This document shows positions 21,689 to 33,934 of a stretch of DNA of 64,000 nt, piece by piece. The translations under genes and the position numbers were made by a program. Numbering within the stretch: position 1 is the first letter of the stretch; the number at the start of each line of letters is the position of its first letter. Source of the stretch: Pieris napi (Eukaryota > Arthropoda > Insecta > Lepidoptera > Pieridae); assembly GCF_905475465.1 (NCBI RefSeq), contig NC_062240.1:7083001-7147000 (forward strand), written 5' to 3'. The notes beneath the pieces are model-generated. The model was not told the origin of the DNA. It did no database searches and saw nothing but the letters and a program-made list of their open reading frames with translations.

Positions 21689-23195
21689 CATAGGAAATGC
21701 GAGCCTTCTGTCCAAAAGCGAACGTATACTTTAACTTACCTAACCTTCTGGCCTCTTGCTTGTTTTATCGAACATCTTTTCTAAAGACTCTTTCGAGACT
21801 GTGTCTTCGAATGCACTAAAGTACTGGTTTGAATTATTTTGTGTTGTAATGGTCCATTTATCGAGGAAGGCCGTACAACAATCCGCTTTAATAGCTTGTG
21901 TGGCGATAAGATAATAAATATTTTTTTTAATACTAATAATAATCTTTATTTCTTCTCTCACATATATATTATACATACAAGGTTATTATGATTAAACTAA
22001 GATGAGACAATAAGAAGTGTATGTGAGAGACTGGTCTCTGTAACAGGAGACCTGAGTGACAGATAACCAGCCTCTCCACCACCGGACCGGAACACGTACA
22101 ATCAGGTCATTGTCATAAGATACAATAGAAGAAAATAAGTAAGTGCTAAAAGAAAACATTGCAAACGGAGTCGTAAAAATAAATTTGGTGTATGTTTGTG
22201 TGTGTGTGTTTTTAATATACATTTATGATTACATTACATCTTGCAATGAAATAGAATTTTATTCGTAAGTAAAAGATTGAACATCTTAGTTCAGATTACG
22301 CCGTCCGCGTCCCCGACTGAGGGTATTCGGATTTTATTTGATCACATTTCTTCAATGTAACGGTTTATCTAACCTTTATTGCTGATTTTAATCTCGATTG
22401 CTTATAAATCTTTAAAAGTTTAATTTGGTTTTCCTTATATATTTTGTTATAGATTCCTATATATAATTAGCCTAAAAGATGCCTCTTGATTAAAATAAAA
22501 TCAATGAAGTAATACACTTTTAACCCAGGAATAGCGGTATATTTTTTCATAATTATGGAGTTTTGATCGAGTCTGCAGAGATTTGCATACACACTTTGAA
22601 GCGAGTGGAATTTCTCATTTGGAGTGGCATTTCTCAACCTCCCTCTGAGGTTTTTCATTTGTCTCATTTGTCTCTTTCTATCCATTTTAGTTATCGATGT
22701 ATTGAAAAGAGACAGTATTTTATTAAAATATTAAAAAGAAATGAATACATAAAGTGATTGACCAACCTAAATATATTTTTGTCAAATAAGAAATACGACA
22801 TAAAAACATATTCTATTTACATATATGTACTTTATAATTTAATACTAACATATATATAATAATAACATCTAAGTTACGAACCTCGTTTACGTATTTAAAT
22901 AGACAGAATCAGAATGAATGGTCATAAAAATTGTCTCATTTAATTTCACATACATGTAAATTATGGTGCTTGGCATAAATGTTGCAATATTTTTTTAAAT
23001 TAAAGGATAAACAAAAGGCTTGATCGCTTGGTTTATACAAATAGGTGTTCAATGGAAGTAATGAATACAACTCAATATATGTTAGTTTATTTCGAATCAG
23101 CGCGGATGCACTCAATTTAATTATTTTCAGCTTCTATAATAATTTCACTAATTGTATCAGATATAAAATTATTATATTTTTGCATTATTAACAAA
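21689..23195. other. Intergenic, no gene seen
   Basis: AT-rich. A GC-richer patch lies at 22020-22110. A short GT microsatellite lies at about 22190-22210. Frames at 21740-21976, 21992-22222, 22467-22685 and 22563-22757 lack motifs or splice context. Confidence 0.4.
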
Positions 23196-23344
23196 TTAAC
23201 GGTGTTGGTACGTTCGACGCTTATCACTCAGGTCACTCAGGTCAGGGTATATTTAAATCCCGGCTGTACACCTTAGACGGACGGACTTTCTATTATTTCT
23301 ATATTGTATGGACTTTCTATGTGCGCATTTAACATCGCTCGACA
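23196..23344 (+). mobile_element. Degraded SINE fragment
   Basis: ACGGTGTTGGTACG, CCCGGCTGTACACC and GGACTTTCTATGTGCGCATT, then TTAACATCGCTCGA, follow the SINE order. Box A is lost and there is a duplication around GGACTTTCTAT. It ends abruptly before the central domain. Confidence 0.6.
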
Positions 23345-24094
23345 AAATTTCTAGGAAACTAGAGGCATGCTATAGATATTCTCTTCTTTTTCTTTTAGTG
23401 CCTCTCCATAACTGGTTGGCCGTCGGTCTCTTGAAGCGTGTCTTGTCCTATGCCAGATGCAGCAACTCTTCCGCAGTCGCAATACCCATTCACTCCCTAA
23501 CCTTGCGAAGCCATGATTTCTACCTTCTGCATGGCGTTAACCCTGGATTTTACCCATTATAATTGAAGAAGGTGATAGTGGTAGTGATACTATTCAACTT
23601 CAACGGTATCGAAACCATATCACTTGAACACATTTTATACGTACTACACAAATAGTCGTAAAATGTCTAAAATGCATATTGTGAACAAGTAGAACGTCTC
23701 AAGTTGGCGATAATGTCGCCTTGATTGTATTCTTGCAAGCACAATGCACTGAAGATGGGACAAAGACATTCAGTTTTGTACAGCCGTAGCCGTGGTGACA
23801 CTGCATTTGATAGCCACTGTCTTACCAGACAATGCTAACATTCATTGTTTATTAAAATAAACTTAACAGTGAGAAATAATTTAGATCTTTTATAAAGAGT
23901 TTTCTATAGAAACAAATCATATTGTCAACATCCTACTTCGAGTTTTTAAAGACTGAAAATACATTGTGTATGAACGGTTCTAATGCAAAATATTCACGCA
24001 ACTAAACCAGCCAGTCTTTACGACTTTAAGTTATAGTATAAACTTACTAATTTCTTACCAGAACTTACATCTCGTTGACTAGCATTACTTTTTT
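23345..24094. other. Intergenic; possible LINE relic at 23380-23560
   Basis: The plus-strand frame at 23308-23562 (84 codons) begins inside the SINE relic. The minus strand over 23385-23530 gives a Trp/Arg/Lys-rich run (HRTRFKRPTANQLWRGTKR) that looks like degraded retroelement sequence. No assignment is made. Confidence 0.3.
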
Positions 24095-24456
24095 GAAGTT
24101 ATACTTCTTTAGGCGCATTATGAAAAATTGATGAGAGTGAAATTTTACGATGCGCGCGCACCGTGACACAAAATTAACAGAATGAAGTTGCCCACGGAAG
24201 ATGCTACGGCATTGGACATAATTTAAATACAACATTCGAATAATAATAGAATTTATGTTACGCTTAATGTAAGAGAATAATAAATATTTATTTATTTAAT
24301 TTTTCAAATGTAAACTGAACTTTATTGACTATAATGACTCCTTTTCCAGTCTTTGATTATTTAATTGTAATTAATTATTTGCATGCAATCAAAAACTATT
24401 TTTAATAATGCCAAAGAAGTACGCGCGTACATTACTTATGTACACGCACCCGTTTT
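24095..24456. repeat. Dispersed repeat S, copy 2
   Basis: Same order as 18084-18429: GAAGTTATACTTCTTTAGGC, GTTGCCCACGGAAGATGCTA, TGACTCCTTTTCCAGTCTTT, TGCATGCAATCAAAAACTAT, ACGCGCGTACAT. It retains the ATTTTACGATGCGCGCGCAC stretch absent from copy 1, but lacks the ten bases ATAACTTCTT that complete the inverted motif in copy 1. Confidence 0.72.
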
Positions 24457-24514
24457 TTCTAAAAATTCAAGGAGGCAATTGACATGATTGGAAAATCTTA
24501 TACATATTATCGTA

Positions 24515-24768
24515 CCAGAGAGTGGTATTGGCCTAATGGCTTGAGCGTGCGATTCTAATCCCTGAGGTGCGTTACGGCTGTGCACCAATGGACTTTCCAT
24601 TTGCGCATTTAACAGTCGCTAGTACGGTGAAGAAAAACATCGGCATGTCATAAACACAAAATCGACGGCATGTATAACACAGACGTACTTACCTATAAAG
24701 AAATAAATTATCGTGAAATAAATACATAAAACTGAGGCGAAGAACAATCGTTGTAGCGTTGTGTTTTT
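24515..24768 (+). mobile_element. Diverged SINE copy
   Basis: TTGGCCTAATGGCTTGAGCG (box A), GTGCACCAATGGACTTTCCA, CGACGGCATGTATAACACAG and ACTGAGGC...CGTTGTAGCGTTGTG follow the family order. Box B is deleted (GAGGTGCGTTACGGCTGTGC), so this copy would not be transcribed by Pol III. Confidence 0.75.
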
Positions 24769-26398
24769 TCTAAATCATGTTGTGATTTGACAGACTACGC
24801 GTCTGTTCATAACCTCGTTAATCTTAGCTTAATAGTTGTGAATTAATTAGTTTCATACAATTCTAATTGCCACATTCAGCAAGGAAATGAGCAAGTTGCA
24901 AAGAGTGCACTGAGAGCTGGAACATAAATTAGCGTGAGGCATTGCTAATGTTAGCCGAGATATACTACCTAACGACCGCCACACTTTATTCCCTCTGCTT
25001 AACGAGCTCCAAATCTATGAGAAACTTGCTCAGTCGTTACTGACGTTGCTACGAAGTAAATCTTTGTTTCTTTACGATTTTAGCCAACGTAGAATGTGTG
25101 AAGCGCGAGGCTGTTTCGCAACTTAGGGTAATATTGATTCTAGACATGCAAAGGGAACTCGGTCTCCCGTATATGAAAATCCATTTTTTATGCTAACTAT
25201 AATAGTCTGTGATCTAATATATTATTAGATTAAGGACTTAATAGGCCATTCCTGCTTGTGTTTGATTAATTATTAAATAAGGCCTGGTCCCCTGTGTCAC
25301 CAAAGTCTGTATGTATGCTACCAGATAAGAGGACGGATTGAACGCGTAAAGTTTATTTTAAAATGATTAGTTGTACAAGAATATTAAGAATACAATATAA
25401 TGCGTCTGAAATACCTATAGCAAACGTTATATTAAGGAATATTTCTGTAATACATTGTACGGTTCACGTTGGCGTACATTCAGAAATGAATAAATTAAAA
25501 CATTGACAGTAAATATGATAATTCTTGATAATTCACTGTTCGTCACATATGTTCGATAAAGTTCCGCGTCGAGTATCGAAATTGGCGCAGGAATCCTTTG
25601 GCAACAACTGGTCCATATTAACTTATAACAATAATTTGTATCGAATGAGGAACCGTATTATCGAGTAACAATTCGCAATCGGCTCGTTGTGGCTAATTTA
25701 GCCTGAAGCCGGCGCGTGCGGTCGAGTAAATCATCGATTTGCACCATTACACGCAAATTGTACCGCGCCCTCTGCCATGCTCGACAATCTCTGATTTATT
25801 TGGCTTGTTATTGTTGCTACTGATTTTTCAGATGTCACCGACACAGCCGCCGGATGAAGCCGGACTTTTACATATCTTCGTTACAATTAGACGACATACC
25901 TATACGTATATAGGCAATATCGAAGCAAAGTAACTAAAAACAAAATACGAAAAAAAAATAATTCGAAATAAAATACTTTTGTACAAAATATTGTACGTCT
26001 TCTTAGCAACTATTATTTTTATTTTATATAATTTTTTTTTTAAAAGTTTCAAACGATGTACCTACACACTATGTGAATGTAATTCTTTGAGAAATAATGT
26101 ATCTATGAACCGAATAACTGTTTTTCAGCTCGGGCCATATATAAGTACTCTGCGGCAGGAGTGATTTGCTATTGTATAGTGAAAGATTGAAGAATCTTAG
26201 AGAATGGTTTGTTCAAAGCACCAAGTCATTATTCAGAGGCGCGGCAAAATTAAAGTAGGCATGATGATCGCCAACCTTCGAAAGGAGATGGCACTTTAAG
26301 AAGAATTTTAATTACTTATTTATTACGTGTCATCTCTGTCGTAAAGTATCAAACATTTTTGGTTTTAAGTGTAAGACGTACGTCGGCGACCAAACATT
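24769..26398. other. Intergenic, no gene seen
   Basis: AT-rich. Short frames at 25739-25933 and 25979-26164 have no recognisable domain. GC is slightly higher at 25560-25860. Confidence 0.4.
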
Positions 26399-26521
26399 TT
26401 TTTATAGAACGTGCAGGAGACTCATCTGATGTTAAGTCTTGTCGCTGTTCATGGATACTCACATTGCCCTTTAGTGCGTTGCCAGCCTATTAAGAATGGG
26501 TACGCTCTGTACTTGAAGGAT
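26399..26521 (+). repeat. Family T dispersed repeat, copy 3
   Basis: Diverged copy with GCAGGAGACTCATCTGATGT, GTGCGTTGCCAGCCTATTAA and GGGTACGCTCTGTACTTGAA. Confidence 0.65.
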
Positions 26522-27234
26522 GAATGATAATTACGTCTCAGCAGTTCCTTTGTCACATGTGTACCTACATAGAAGGTTCCTGAATTTTCATGTAATTTTA
26601 GAATTTGTATTTAATTAAAATCACTTAGTTCTTTGACAGCTCAAACGAACATACAATTAGTAAGGTTAACCACACGGATCCTCTAAAACTATCTTTTTCG
26701 AAGATCAAAGGCTGCATATTCACTGAGAGAAAGATCAGTGTACTACTATTTTTCTTTGAAATAAATCTTTTAACCGCAGTATGCTTCAAACGAACAAGCA
26801 TACAAATAACTGAATTACAAGATATTAAAATGGATTTCACTTACCATTCAACTTGACAACAGTGTCTCGTATATCACCCCGAACTAAGTTATAAGGAGTC
26901 TCACTGGATAAATATTTATAAGGACATCCAGTATTCCAATAACAAAAATTTCCAATAACACTACTGATACAAGACAAAAATAAATTCGTACTTCAACTCA
27001 TATTGTCATATTTTTGAAATTCCCTTTAAAAAAACCCTCAAATATTCTTTCCCCCTATTCTGCCCCTATCTCGGTTGAGAAACCTCTAAATCTAGGGGGG
27101 AATCTTCTGATCTGGCAACACTGAAATCACGCCGAGTGTGGTGGGTCGGCCGACGCGACGCTTGCAGGATCATCACGTCCGCCAGCGTCGCGTCGCCGTC
27201 CCGCCCTGTCCGCTGTCTGACCAAACCATTATTG
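26522..27234. other. Intergenic with a GC-rich island
   Basis: AT-rich up to about 27110, then a sharply GC-rich, CpG-rich segment (27120-27225) with an internal hairpin. The segment ends directly at a family U tail. Confidence 0.45.
27152..27194. repeat. GC-rich inverted repeat
   Basis: GACGCGACGCT (27152-27162) and its exact inverse AGCGTCGCGTC (27184-27194) face each other across 21 bp. The setting is CpG-dense within AT-rich DNA. It could be the remains of a GC-rich transposon or a regulatory segment. Confidence 0.5.
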
Positions 27235-27290
27235 TTTGACGTTCATAAGTGTACATTGTGTTACCTATATGAATAAATGATTTTGAATTT
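27235..27290 (+). repeat. Family U repeat, tail only
   Basis: TTGACGTTCATAAGTGTACA and TTACCTATATGAATAAATGA match the last part of the family (compare 5178, 32934 and 50481). Confidence 0.6.
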
Positions 27291-27819
27291 TATCAAAAAT
27301 TTCCTTTACGTTTCAGTATAAACTGTTGAACTAAATTATAACAATCATATGTAAAAAAATAACGAGTGACATTCATTCGTATCTACGTTCCATATATTAA
27401 ATAATTGATAATGCAATAAAAACAGTCATTGTATTCACGTCAAAATAAACCAATTATTTCCATACAAACGTGGATTGAAAAAACTTTCCAGTATAAAATA
27501 ATGTTTTAATAAATACATTCAGGTTCGATGTATCGAATGTATGCGGATCACATAAAAGTAAACAAAAGCTTAAACAATAATATTATCTACCATTCATATT
27601 ATGAATCGGATTTGATACAGAGAATTATTTTAGTTTAATTAACAGATGAAAAAGGGAATTCATTTGGTTACTTCATTCGATGTTTGACTGACTACAGCCG
27701 TGGCGGTACTACTAGGCACAGCGAACAATAATAGCGAACCCAACTTCAATTCTTTTCGTAGCATTGATGTCACAAACTTGAAATTGCATTGTGACAAAAC
27801 TTAAGAGTAATAGAAAAAC
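27291..27819. other. Intergenic, nothing recognised
   Basis: AT-rich sequence with no repeat match and no frame of interest. Confidence 0.35.
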
Positions 27820-28092
27820 CTTTTTTTTATAAAACAGTATCGTAAAGCAGTCGTTTTACGATTTGGCATTCTGATGAACAATAAACTACAAGCCCCCTTA
27901 TCAGAATGCCAAATCGTAAAATGACTGCTTTACGACTGATTTGAGCGCGACCGCCGCTGCGAAAACCGCTGTGAGAGTTCGAAAAGTTAGTTACAGAATC
28001 GCAAGGCAGGGGGCAAACGGGCAGGAGGCTCACCTGATGTTAAGTGATAGACACTCATTGCCTGGAGCTTGCAAGTGCGCTATTAGAAATTA
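27820..28092 (+). repeat. Family T repeat interrupted by an FB element
   Basis: The left piece (CTTTTTTTTATAAAACAG, 27820-27837) and right piece (CAGGGGGCAAACGGGCAGGA and on, 28007-28092) are the contiguous start of family T once the FB insert and one CAG are removed. Undisturbed T copies read AACAGGGGGC with a single CAG. Confidence 0.75.
27838..28006. mobile_element. FB element, copy 2, inserted in family T
   Basis: The right end is canonical (CGACCGCCGCTGCGAAAACC, then TTACAGAATCGCAAGG). The left arm is shortened and starts TATCGTAAAGCAGTCG, so the left terminal repeat is lost. CAG stands on both sides (27835-27837 and 28007-28009). Confidence 0.8.
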
Positions 28093-28727
28093 TATATGAT
28101 CAGCCCAAGCTCCGCGTTGATTCCGATAAAGTAAATAATTCGGATATGCCTTAAATAAAAATTATTATAAATATATCGAAGCCTAAAACTAGATAGTATG
28201 AAAATGTCTGTCTTTATTATCTATGTTAAGCAAAATACTATAAAATATGTGTATGATAACAGTAGAAAAAATGTAATTTGAAATGCTCATTTTTCTTGTT
28301 TGACACATCTGACACCAATGACACCTATTACGGCAACAAGCTCGACACGTAATGAACTGATGCCGAGATTGATGGACTAGGAAAATGGTATCAAAGGAAA
28401 GTAAGCTTAAAACAAAAGAAATACAGTGGAGTTTTCAATGTGTCCTTATTATGAGTAACAAGAAAAGAAAAATGCTTGTTGTTCGGACTGAATTTAAAAA
28501 TTTCAGGAGTTTCTCCGCTCACTAATGCTCACTATAATTTGTTTATAAGGCTTTAATGGAAAAGATGAAAAAGAAGTCGCTTGGTTTACGAAATCTTAAA
28601 AAGGAAGAATGTTTAATTATAATCATTAATTTCAAGTAGCACAGTACAAGTTTTTTAGTAAGAACTGACGAGCTAAGTTCATGACGAAATCCAAAAAAAC
28701 AAAAACCAACTACATTATTAAAGAATA
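28093..28727. other. Intergenic, nothing recognised
   Basis: AT-rich. The 91-codon minus-strand frame at 28543-28818 runs into the Helitron next door and is Phe/Leu-rich without motifs. Confidence 0.35.
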
Positions 28728-29046
28728 CTAGCTGACCGGCAAAAGTTGTTTTGTCATGTATATTATTTCTAGGAAACACTATTATAAAAAATAGGGGTTG
28801 ATCGTAGAGGGGTAACAATTAAGGGTTGGATGTATTTTTGTATGCTGTATCATAGAAATAAAAAAAATAATCTGAAAAATAGAAATAAAAATTTGGGGGT
28901 TGACCACCCTTCACATTTAGGGGTTTGAAAGATAGTAGCCGATCCTCAGACTTACTGAATATGTATAAAAAAATTCATAAGACTTGGTCGAGCCGTTTCG
29001 GAGGAGTATGGTAACGAACATTTTGACACGAGAATTTTATATTAGA
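28728..29046 (-). mobile_element. Non-autonomous Helitron, subfamily H2
   Basis: On the minus strand it starts TCTAATATAAAATTCTCGTG after A and ends GCCGGTCAGCTAG before T. Near the 3' end an imperfect hairpin GACAAAACAACTTTTGCC precedes the CTAG. It shares ATACTCCTCCGAAACGGCTC and following blocks with 14363 and 41348. Confidence 0.78.
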
Positions 29047-29452
29047 TTTACAATAGTACAAACTTACCAAACAGTAATTAAAACCGTAATTTAAGCAAAA
29101 CTACGCTAGGATATTAGAAGGTAAAACAAAAAACGTAAAAATACTATTCCGATTTATTATAAACATTTACATACAATAACGCCATTTACAGCAAACCGTT
29201 TAGCGGAAACGACCAATAAAATCAAAGTATATTTAGTAAGAAATTTAGTGATGCTCATGATCACGTAACAGACACTATTAACTGATATTGTTATTACACG
29301 CAATAATATGGTACAAGGGTTGGGAATGAGTAAACTTTTTGTTTCAATAGCTGACAGCGTTTCGGATACTTCCCAGTTCCCACTCACTTTGTTGTTGTAT
29401 TATTGCTTGGGTTTTATGTCTTGAAAATAAAAACTTAAAAATATAGCTTAAA

Positions 29453-29652
29453 AAAAAACTATAAACACGCTTTTAAAGCACATCAAACTAAAAAGTGGGT
29501 TGCTCGATAGAAGAAAAATATGGCACAGAGCGCCCCACGCTTTTTCACAATAATACCAGTATTTTTTGTTCATTACCATTTTCAGCCTAAATTAGGAATT
29601 ATTTTTCACTTTTTAGTTTGATGTGCTTTAAAAGCGTGTTTATAGTTTTTTT
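29453..29652. mobile_element. Short foldback element with 45-bp arms
   Basis: AAACTATAAACACGCTTTTA...AAAAAGTG at 29453-29497 is the inverse of CACTTTTTAGTTTG...TTTATAGTTT at 29607-29652, essentially without mismatch. About 110 bp lie between. No duplication could be assigned with confidence. Confidence 0.72.
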
Positions 29653-30788
29653 ATACTATATTTATTTTCCACTTTTTAGTCCTAGCAGCAATACGTGTTG
29701 TCTCAATTTAATCGTATTGCTTTGTGGACTTAAAAAAAATTTCATTGTTTTTTCGAGATAAACCTATGAAATTATTATTATTATATTGTCGCTGATTCTT
29801 TATAAGTGTACAAAGTTTGAATAAAATCTGTCCGTTTAAAGTGGGTCAAAATCGAGTCCAAAGGAGTCGGTTACATACATACATACATACAGGTGAAGCT
29901 AATATAAAGCGTGTAAAAAGCGTGTTGACGCCTTCGACCACGATTGCTCAAAACGTAGAATTATGTAAATAATGCGATGAATTTGCGTATACATCCGTTG
30001 TTTCTGACTCCTGCCACGTTATTGATGCTAGGGTTCGCGGAATGGCTTAACGTGGCATATTTAACTGTTAGTCTGTCAGCTCCAATTCATTTTACTTTTA
30101 GTCTCTGTACGAAAAAAAATGTTTTTTTTTTCTAAATTTGTTAAGGGTGACCCGTAATATTGATGGACATGACATGTGATTCTCACTTGTTTAACCTTAG
30201 TTTTGATTTAACGCTAGTTTAGTTGCACTTGAAATTGTTGAGATTTGTGCCAATTTTATCTGGGGGCGAAAGTCGAGCAAAAAAGCGTTACGGCCGTGCC
30301 ATTCTTTTCTCGAAACAGGCCATTTTCGACCTCATAACATCGTTGTAGATAAAATTAGAACCTAGACGTTTTAGAATTTAGATTCAGAATTTAGTTACCA
30401 AGCAAGCAATGTATAAATATCTTAATCGGTATATAGTCAAATTTCTTAATTTTTTCACTCACTCACATACTGACCGATTATCATAACTTTACCAGACATA
30501 GAAGCGTCAAATTTAGCATCTTGTATTCTAAATGTGTTCTTAGTGTATAAGTCAAGGAAAAACTGCCCAAGTTAATTGAAGTTAATTAGAACGTAAAATA
30601 ATTGTAGTATTGATCCATATCAACATAGTGACCATTCACTATATGATGTTGTTAGGTTAGCTAATTACGTTATAAGTTATGACTTAAGACAGAAGTCCCT
30701 TTAAAGGAGCTGAATAAATTAACCGACTTGGTATTGCATGGATCTTACAACTTTTTACGCTAGATGAACATCGTAAAAAGTTGTAATT
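29653..30788. other. Intergenic, nothing recognised
   Basis: AT-rich with a (CATA)n microsatellite at about 29872-29892. A second CACTTTTTAGT at about 29680 echoes the preceding element. Confidence 0.35.
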
Positions 30789-30955
30789 TAGTATCGTCTT
30801 TTATTGACATAACTTTTACACATTTAAAGAAAAAACTTTTTTACCGGATTGAAGTTATGTATTATTATAAATTTACAATAATTATTTTACATAATTTTAA
30901 ATTTTTCCGACGGTTCGCGTGCTTCGCGTGGTTACGGTGACTGGACAAAAGGTGT
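30789..30955 (-). repeat. Dispersed repeat R3, copy 2
   Basis: Carries ACACATTTAAAGAAAAAACT, ACCGGATTGAAGTTATGTAT and CGACGGTTCGCGTGCTTCGC, the inverse of the order at 15229-15375. The GC-rich middle is shortened relative to copy 1. Confidence 0.6.
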
Positions 30956-31053
30956 TGAATGTCAAAAAGTATAACAGCTGTAGAAAAAGTTGTATTATCT
31001 GTATTTATTTCGGTAGGTAAAAAAGTGTTTTCTTTAAAAGTTCTACTTTATTT

Positions 31054-31167
31054 TCCTTCAAGAAAAGAGCGTACCAATTCTTAAAAGGCCGGCAGCGCAC
31101 ATGCGAGCCCTCTGGCATTGAGTGTCCTTGGGCGGCGGAACCCCCTGCCCCTGTTCTATAAAAAAAC
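31054..31167 (-). repeat. Family T dispersed repeat, copy 5
   Basis: The reverse complement shows GGGTTCCGCCGCCCAAGGAC, GCCAGAGGGCTCGCATGTGC, GCCGGCCTTTTAAGAATTGG and TACGCTCTTTTCTTGAAGGA. Confidence 0.7.
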
Positions 31168-32933
31168 TTAAACATAAGTACAATGTACAAAACAGTTTAT
31201 TAATTAATTTATAGTAAATAATAAATACCTTGAGTAAACACACCTTTAGAAACTTTCCTCAAAACTCAACAAAATAAGCAAGTAACTAAACAATCGTGGC
31301 TATCTACTCCCATCCTACAACTAATTTCATACAAGGAATAATGATTCGAATCTTGATGTAATAGAAGCTATATTTGAGTGAATGGTTTCCAAAAGATAAA
31401 AGTAGGTATGTGATATCGTGTAGAACCGACGGCTTCAATTAACAGTACAAAAGCATAAGTTTCTTTGATGGGGGCCTGGTCTTAATTAATTCCCTTACAA
31501 AACACTCTAGTTCACCGCAATTAATGTTTATTTGTCTGTCACTGCGCTACGTGTGATTGGAATTAGATATCTCTTTAAATGTTATTGCAGGCTTAATATA
31601 AGGATGTGCCATACTGATAGCCGTAGTCGTTAAGTTAAATCTAATAACAGATCAGTGGCGCTACGTCATAGGCGAAGTCACCTTTGGAGGTTTTAAATAA
31701 AATACAAATTTATTAAGTTTATGTATAGTTCTAAAAATATGTAAAAAAAAATATTTAAAAAATGTACAATTAGTGCCTGGCTTTAATTAAGAATTTAATA
31801 GAATTTTGTTTCGGACTTGTTTTTCTTTTAGTTAAAAGAGAAGCCGACACGTCCGCTCCTATTTGTGCGCTGCGAGCGATTGCACTGTTCTTTGTAGTCC
31901 AATGAAAAAAAAAACATAACTAAGAGATGGTAAGACTTGGTCTTTAAATTTTTGATTAACCTGCCGTGGTCACTTTTTCTCTAAACGAAGATAATTTACG
32001 AAGGCATTAATTTCGTTATTTCGGTATCATTATTATTCAGCCCAAGACCAAGGTGGTAGTTCAGATGCTTTAAGCTGTAAAACAACAGAACACGTGTGAA
32101 CAATGCAGCCGCAGTCGTTAGCTCAAAGTGAAACTTCGGCGCAGCTGCGGAACTCTGTACAAACAAACCGACAAACAAATACGCTATATACATTATTTAT
32201 ACGGAGAACTAAAAGCTAATTGTAATGAGTCAGAAAAAACACATCTAAATATCGAAATTATTGTTGCTTGCACCTTCGAGTATCGAAAAGTAAAAATCAT
32301 TTTCAAAAGAATCCGTAAACACTAACTGAATAAACTTTAAACAGAACTGCGATGTGAAATATTGACTCGTGATCTGTGACCTGAAACGAGCGAATGACCG
32401 ATGCCCGTTGACCGAGAGTGAACGTGGAATGATAATAGGTGACCGAATTGCGAATAAGTTAATTGCGAATAGACTGAATGTCGAAAGAAGCCCCTAAAGG
32501 AATCAATTACTTTTATATCACGAGCTAGTATAATTAATTAGAGAAAAATAACGTTTACGGACATGATATTATATAAACAGAGAGGTATTGATACGTTGTT
32601 TATTTATTAATACTATAAACAATATCGTTTATTATTAGAATCATTAACGTCAAAGCGATTTCATAATGACGTACTTCATACACGGAATATACTAAAAACC
32701 TTACGTATAAAAGCAACACCACAACTTCCACGACACGTCTTGTATTAAGTAGTTTTCATAATTATTTTTTTCTGTAGGAAAAAAAAATGCATATTCCAAT
32801 TTAGCCTGATCTGTGACTGTCAGATTTGGCGGCAGTTTTGATTTTACTTTTTAATTTCAGTTCAATTTCAACGTTAAAAGAGTGGGGATAAGGTGGTAGG
32901 TGGTACTAAGAGTATGAAACTATTAAAAGTAAA
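31168..32933. other. Intergenic, no gene seen
   Basis: AT-rich. 32100-32170 is GC-richer, with an ATG-initiated frame of about 38 codons (from 32103) that could be a first exon but has no supporting motif. Others at 31996-32193 and 32128-32325 overlap it on both strands. Confidence 0.35.
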
Positions 32934-33122
32934 GTAAAAAATCATTTAATCACATAGGTAACATAATTAATGTACACTTATGACTTGTCAGTAAAGAAAT
33001 ACAAATTAATGCTTCTAATTTTACATTTACTGCCAGTTCTCAAATCAAGGGCGTAGAACGGGAGAGAAGAACTGGCAATAAACTCTCCGCCACTCTTTTT
33101 AATCGCCATTTTTTGTTTTACA
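32934..33122 (-). repeat. Family U dispersed repeat, fullest copy
   Basis: On the minus strand it contains GTGGCGGAGAGTTTATTGCC, CGTTCTACGCCCTTGATTTG, AGAACTGGCAGTAAATGTAA and TCATAAGTGTACATTAATTA, then a T-rich end. The 91-codon minus-strand frame at 32978-33253 is created by this repeat and is not a gene. Confidence 0.68.
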
Positions 33123-33934
33123 AAATGTTTGTAAGGAGCTGCAACCATTACACCATGTCCCATGTGACATTTTAAGTAATTAATAATAATAACATAAATT
33201 AAAAACAAAGATTTGTCCTCTATCAGCAGAAGGCATGGTGAAATAGCAAGCACTTACATTCTCGTGGGAACAACACGCAAACACATAGTCGAAATAACCA
33301 ACATCACCGCATACACGAATTCAAGTACGACCAGTCACCACAAGCAGCACCCGTTCACGAGCATGATTCTAATTCGATAAAATTCAAAGGTAAGGGAGGC
33401 CCAATAAATACATTTCTGTAAAGAGTGGAAGTACGTCCCCGGGTGCGGAGGTCGCCGGCTGATTTCCCGACGGCCCAGCCGCTTCCCGCCAAAATAAACT
33501 CCTGCTTTTCATTAACGATACGAATATTCTCATTTTATTTGTCGCGCTCTTGGCAAATTTTTTGGTTAATACTTTATGTAATGTCATTTTTATTTCGTGA
33601 AGGAAAGGTCTTTTTAGTTTTGTCTGTTCTTGTTTATGGATCTGTACTAACGATTAATTTATGAATTCGAAATATGAATTTAGTGATATTGTAAATGTCA
33701 ACATCTACTAGGGAAGGAAGTTTTTAAATTCTACTGCTTCCATGGCATTTTAGCTGGCAGCCTTGGTTTCGATTCGGAGAGAAAAAACGATTGTTTTAGC
33801 TCGGTAAGCAGATCACATTGCCATGCCAAATGAACAACGAGCGTAAAATGTGTCAGTCACTTTAAGAGACTTTGAACAAAACCCCTGAATGTGTAATATA
33901 AAGTAATTAATAGGACATATTTGTAATAAGATAA
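33123..33934. other. Intergenic with a GC-rich patch at 33430-33490
   Basis: The patch (GTCCCCGGGTGCGGAGGTCG, CGACGGCCCAGCCGCTTCCC) is open on both strands for about 65-80 codons. No domain is recognisable and no clear splice sites surround it. Confidence 0.35.

Noticed and set aside
23308..23562. An 84-codon plus-strand frame.
   Set aside because: It starts within a SINE relic and runs into probable degraded retroelement sequence.
29872..29892. CATA and other short microsatellites as telomere or CRISPR-like arrays.
   Set aside because: Too short and simple; the insect telomere unit TTAGG is not tandemly present.
32103..32220. An ATG-led frame starting MQPQSLAQSETSAQLR as a possible first exon.
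   Set aside because: Short, without a donor in a sensible place or a recognisable partner exon.
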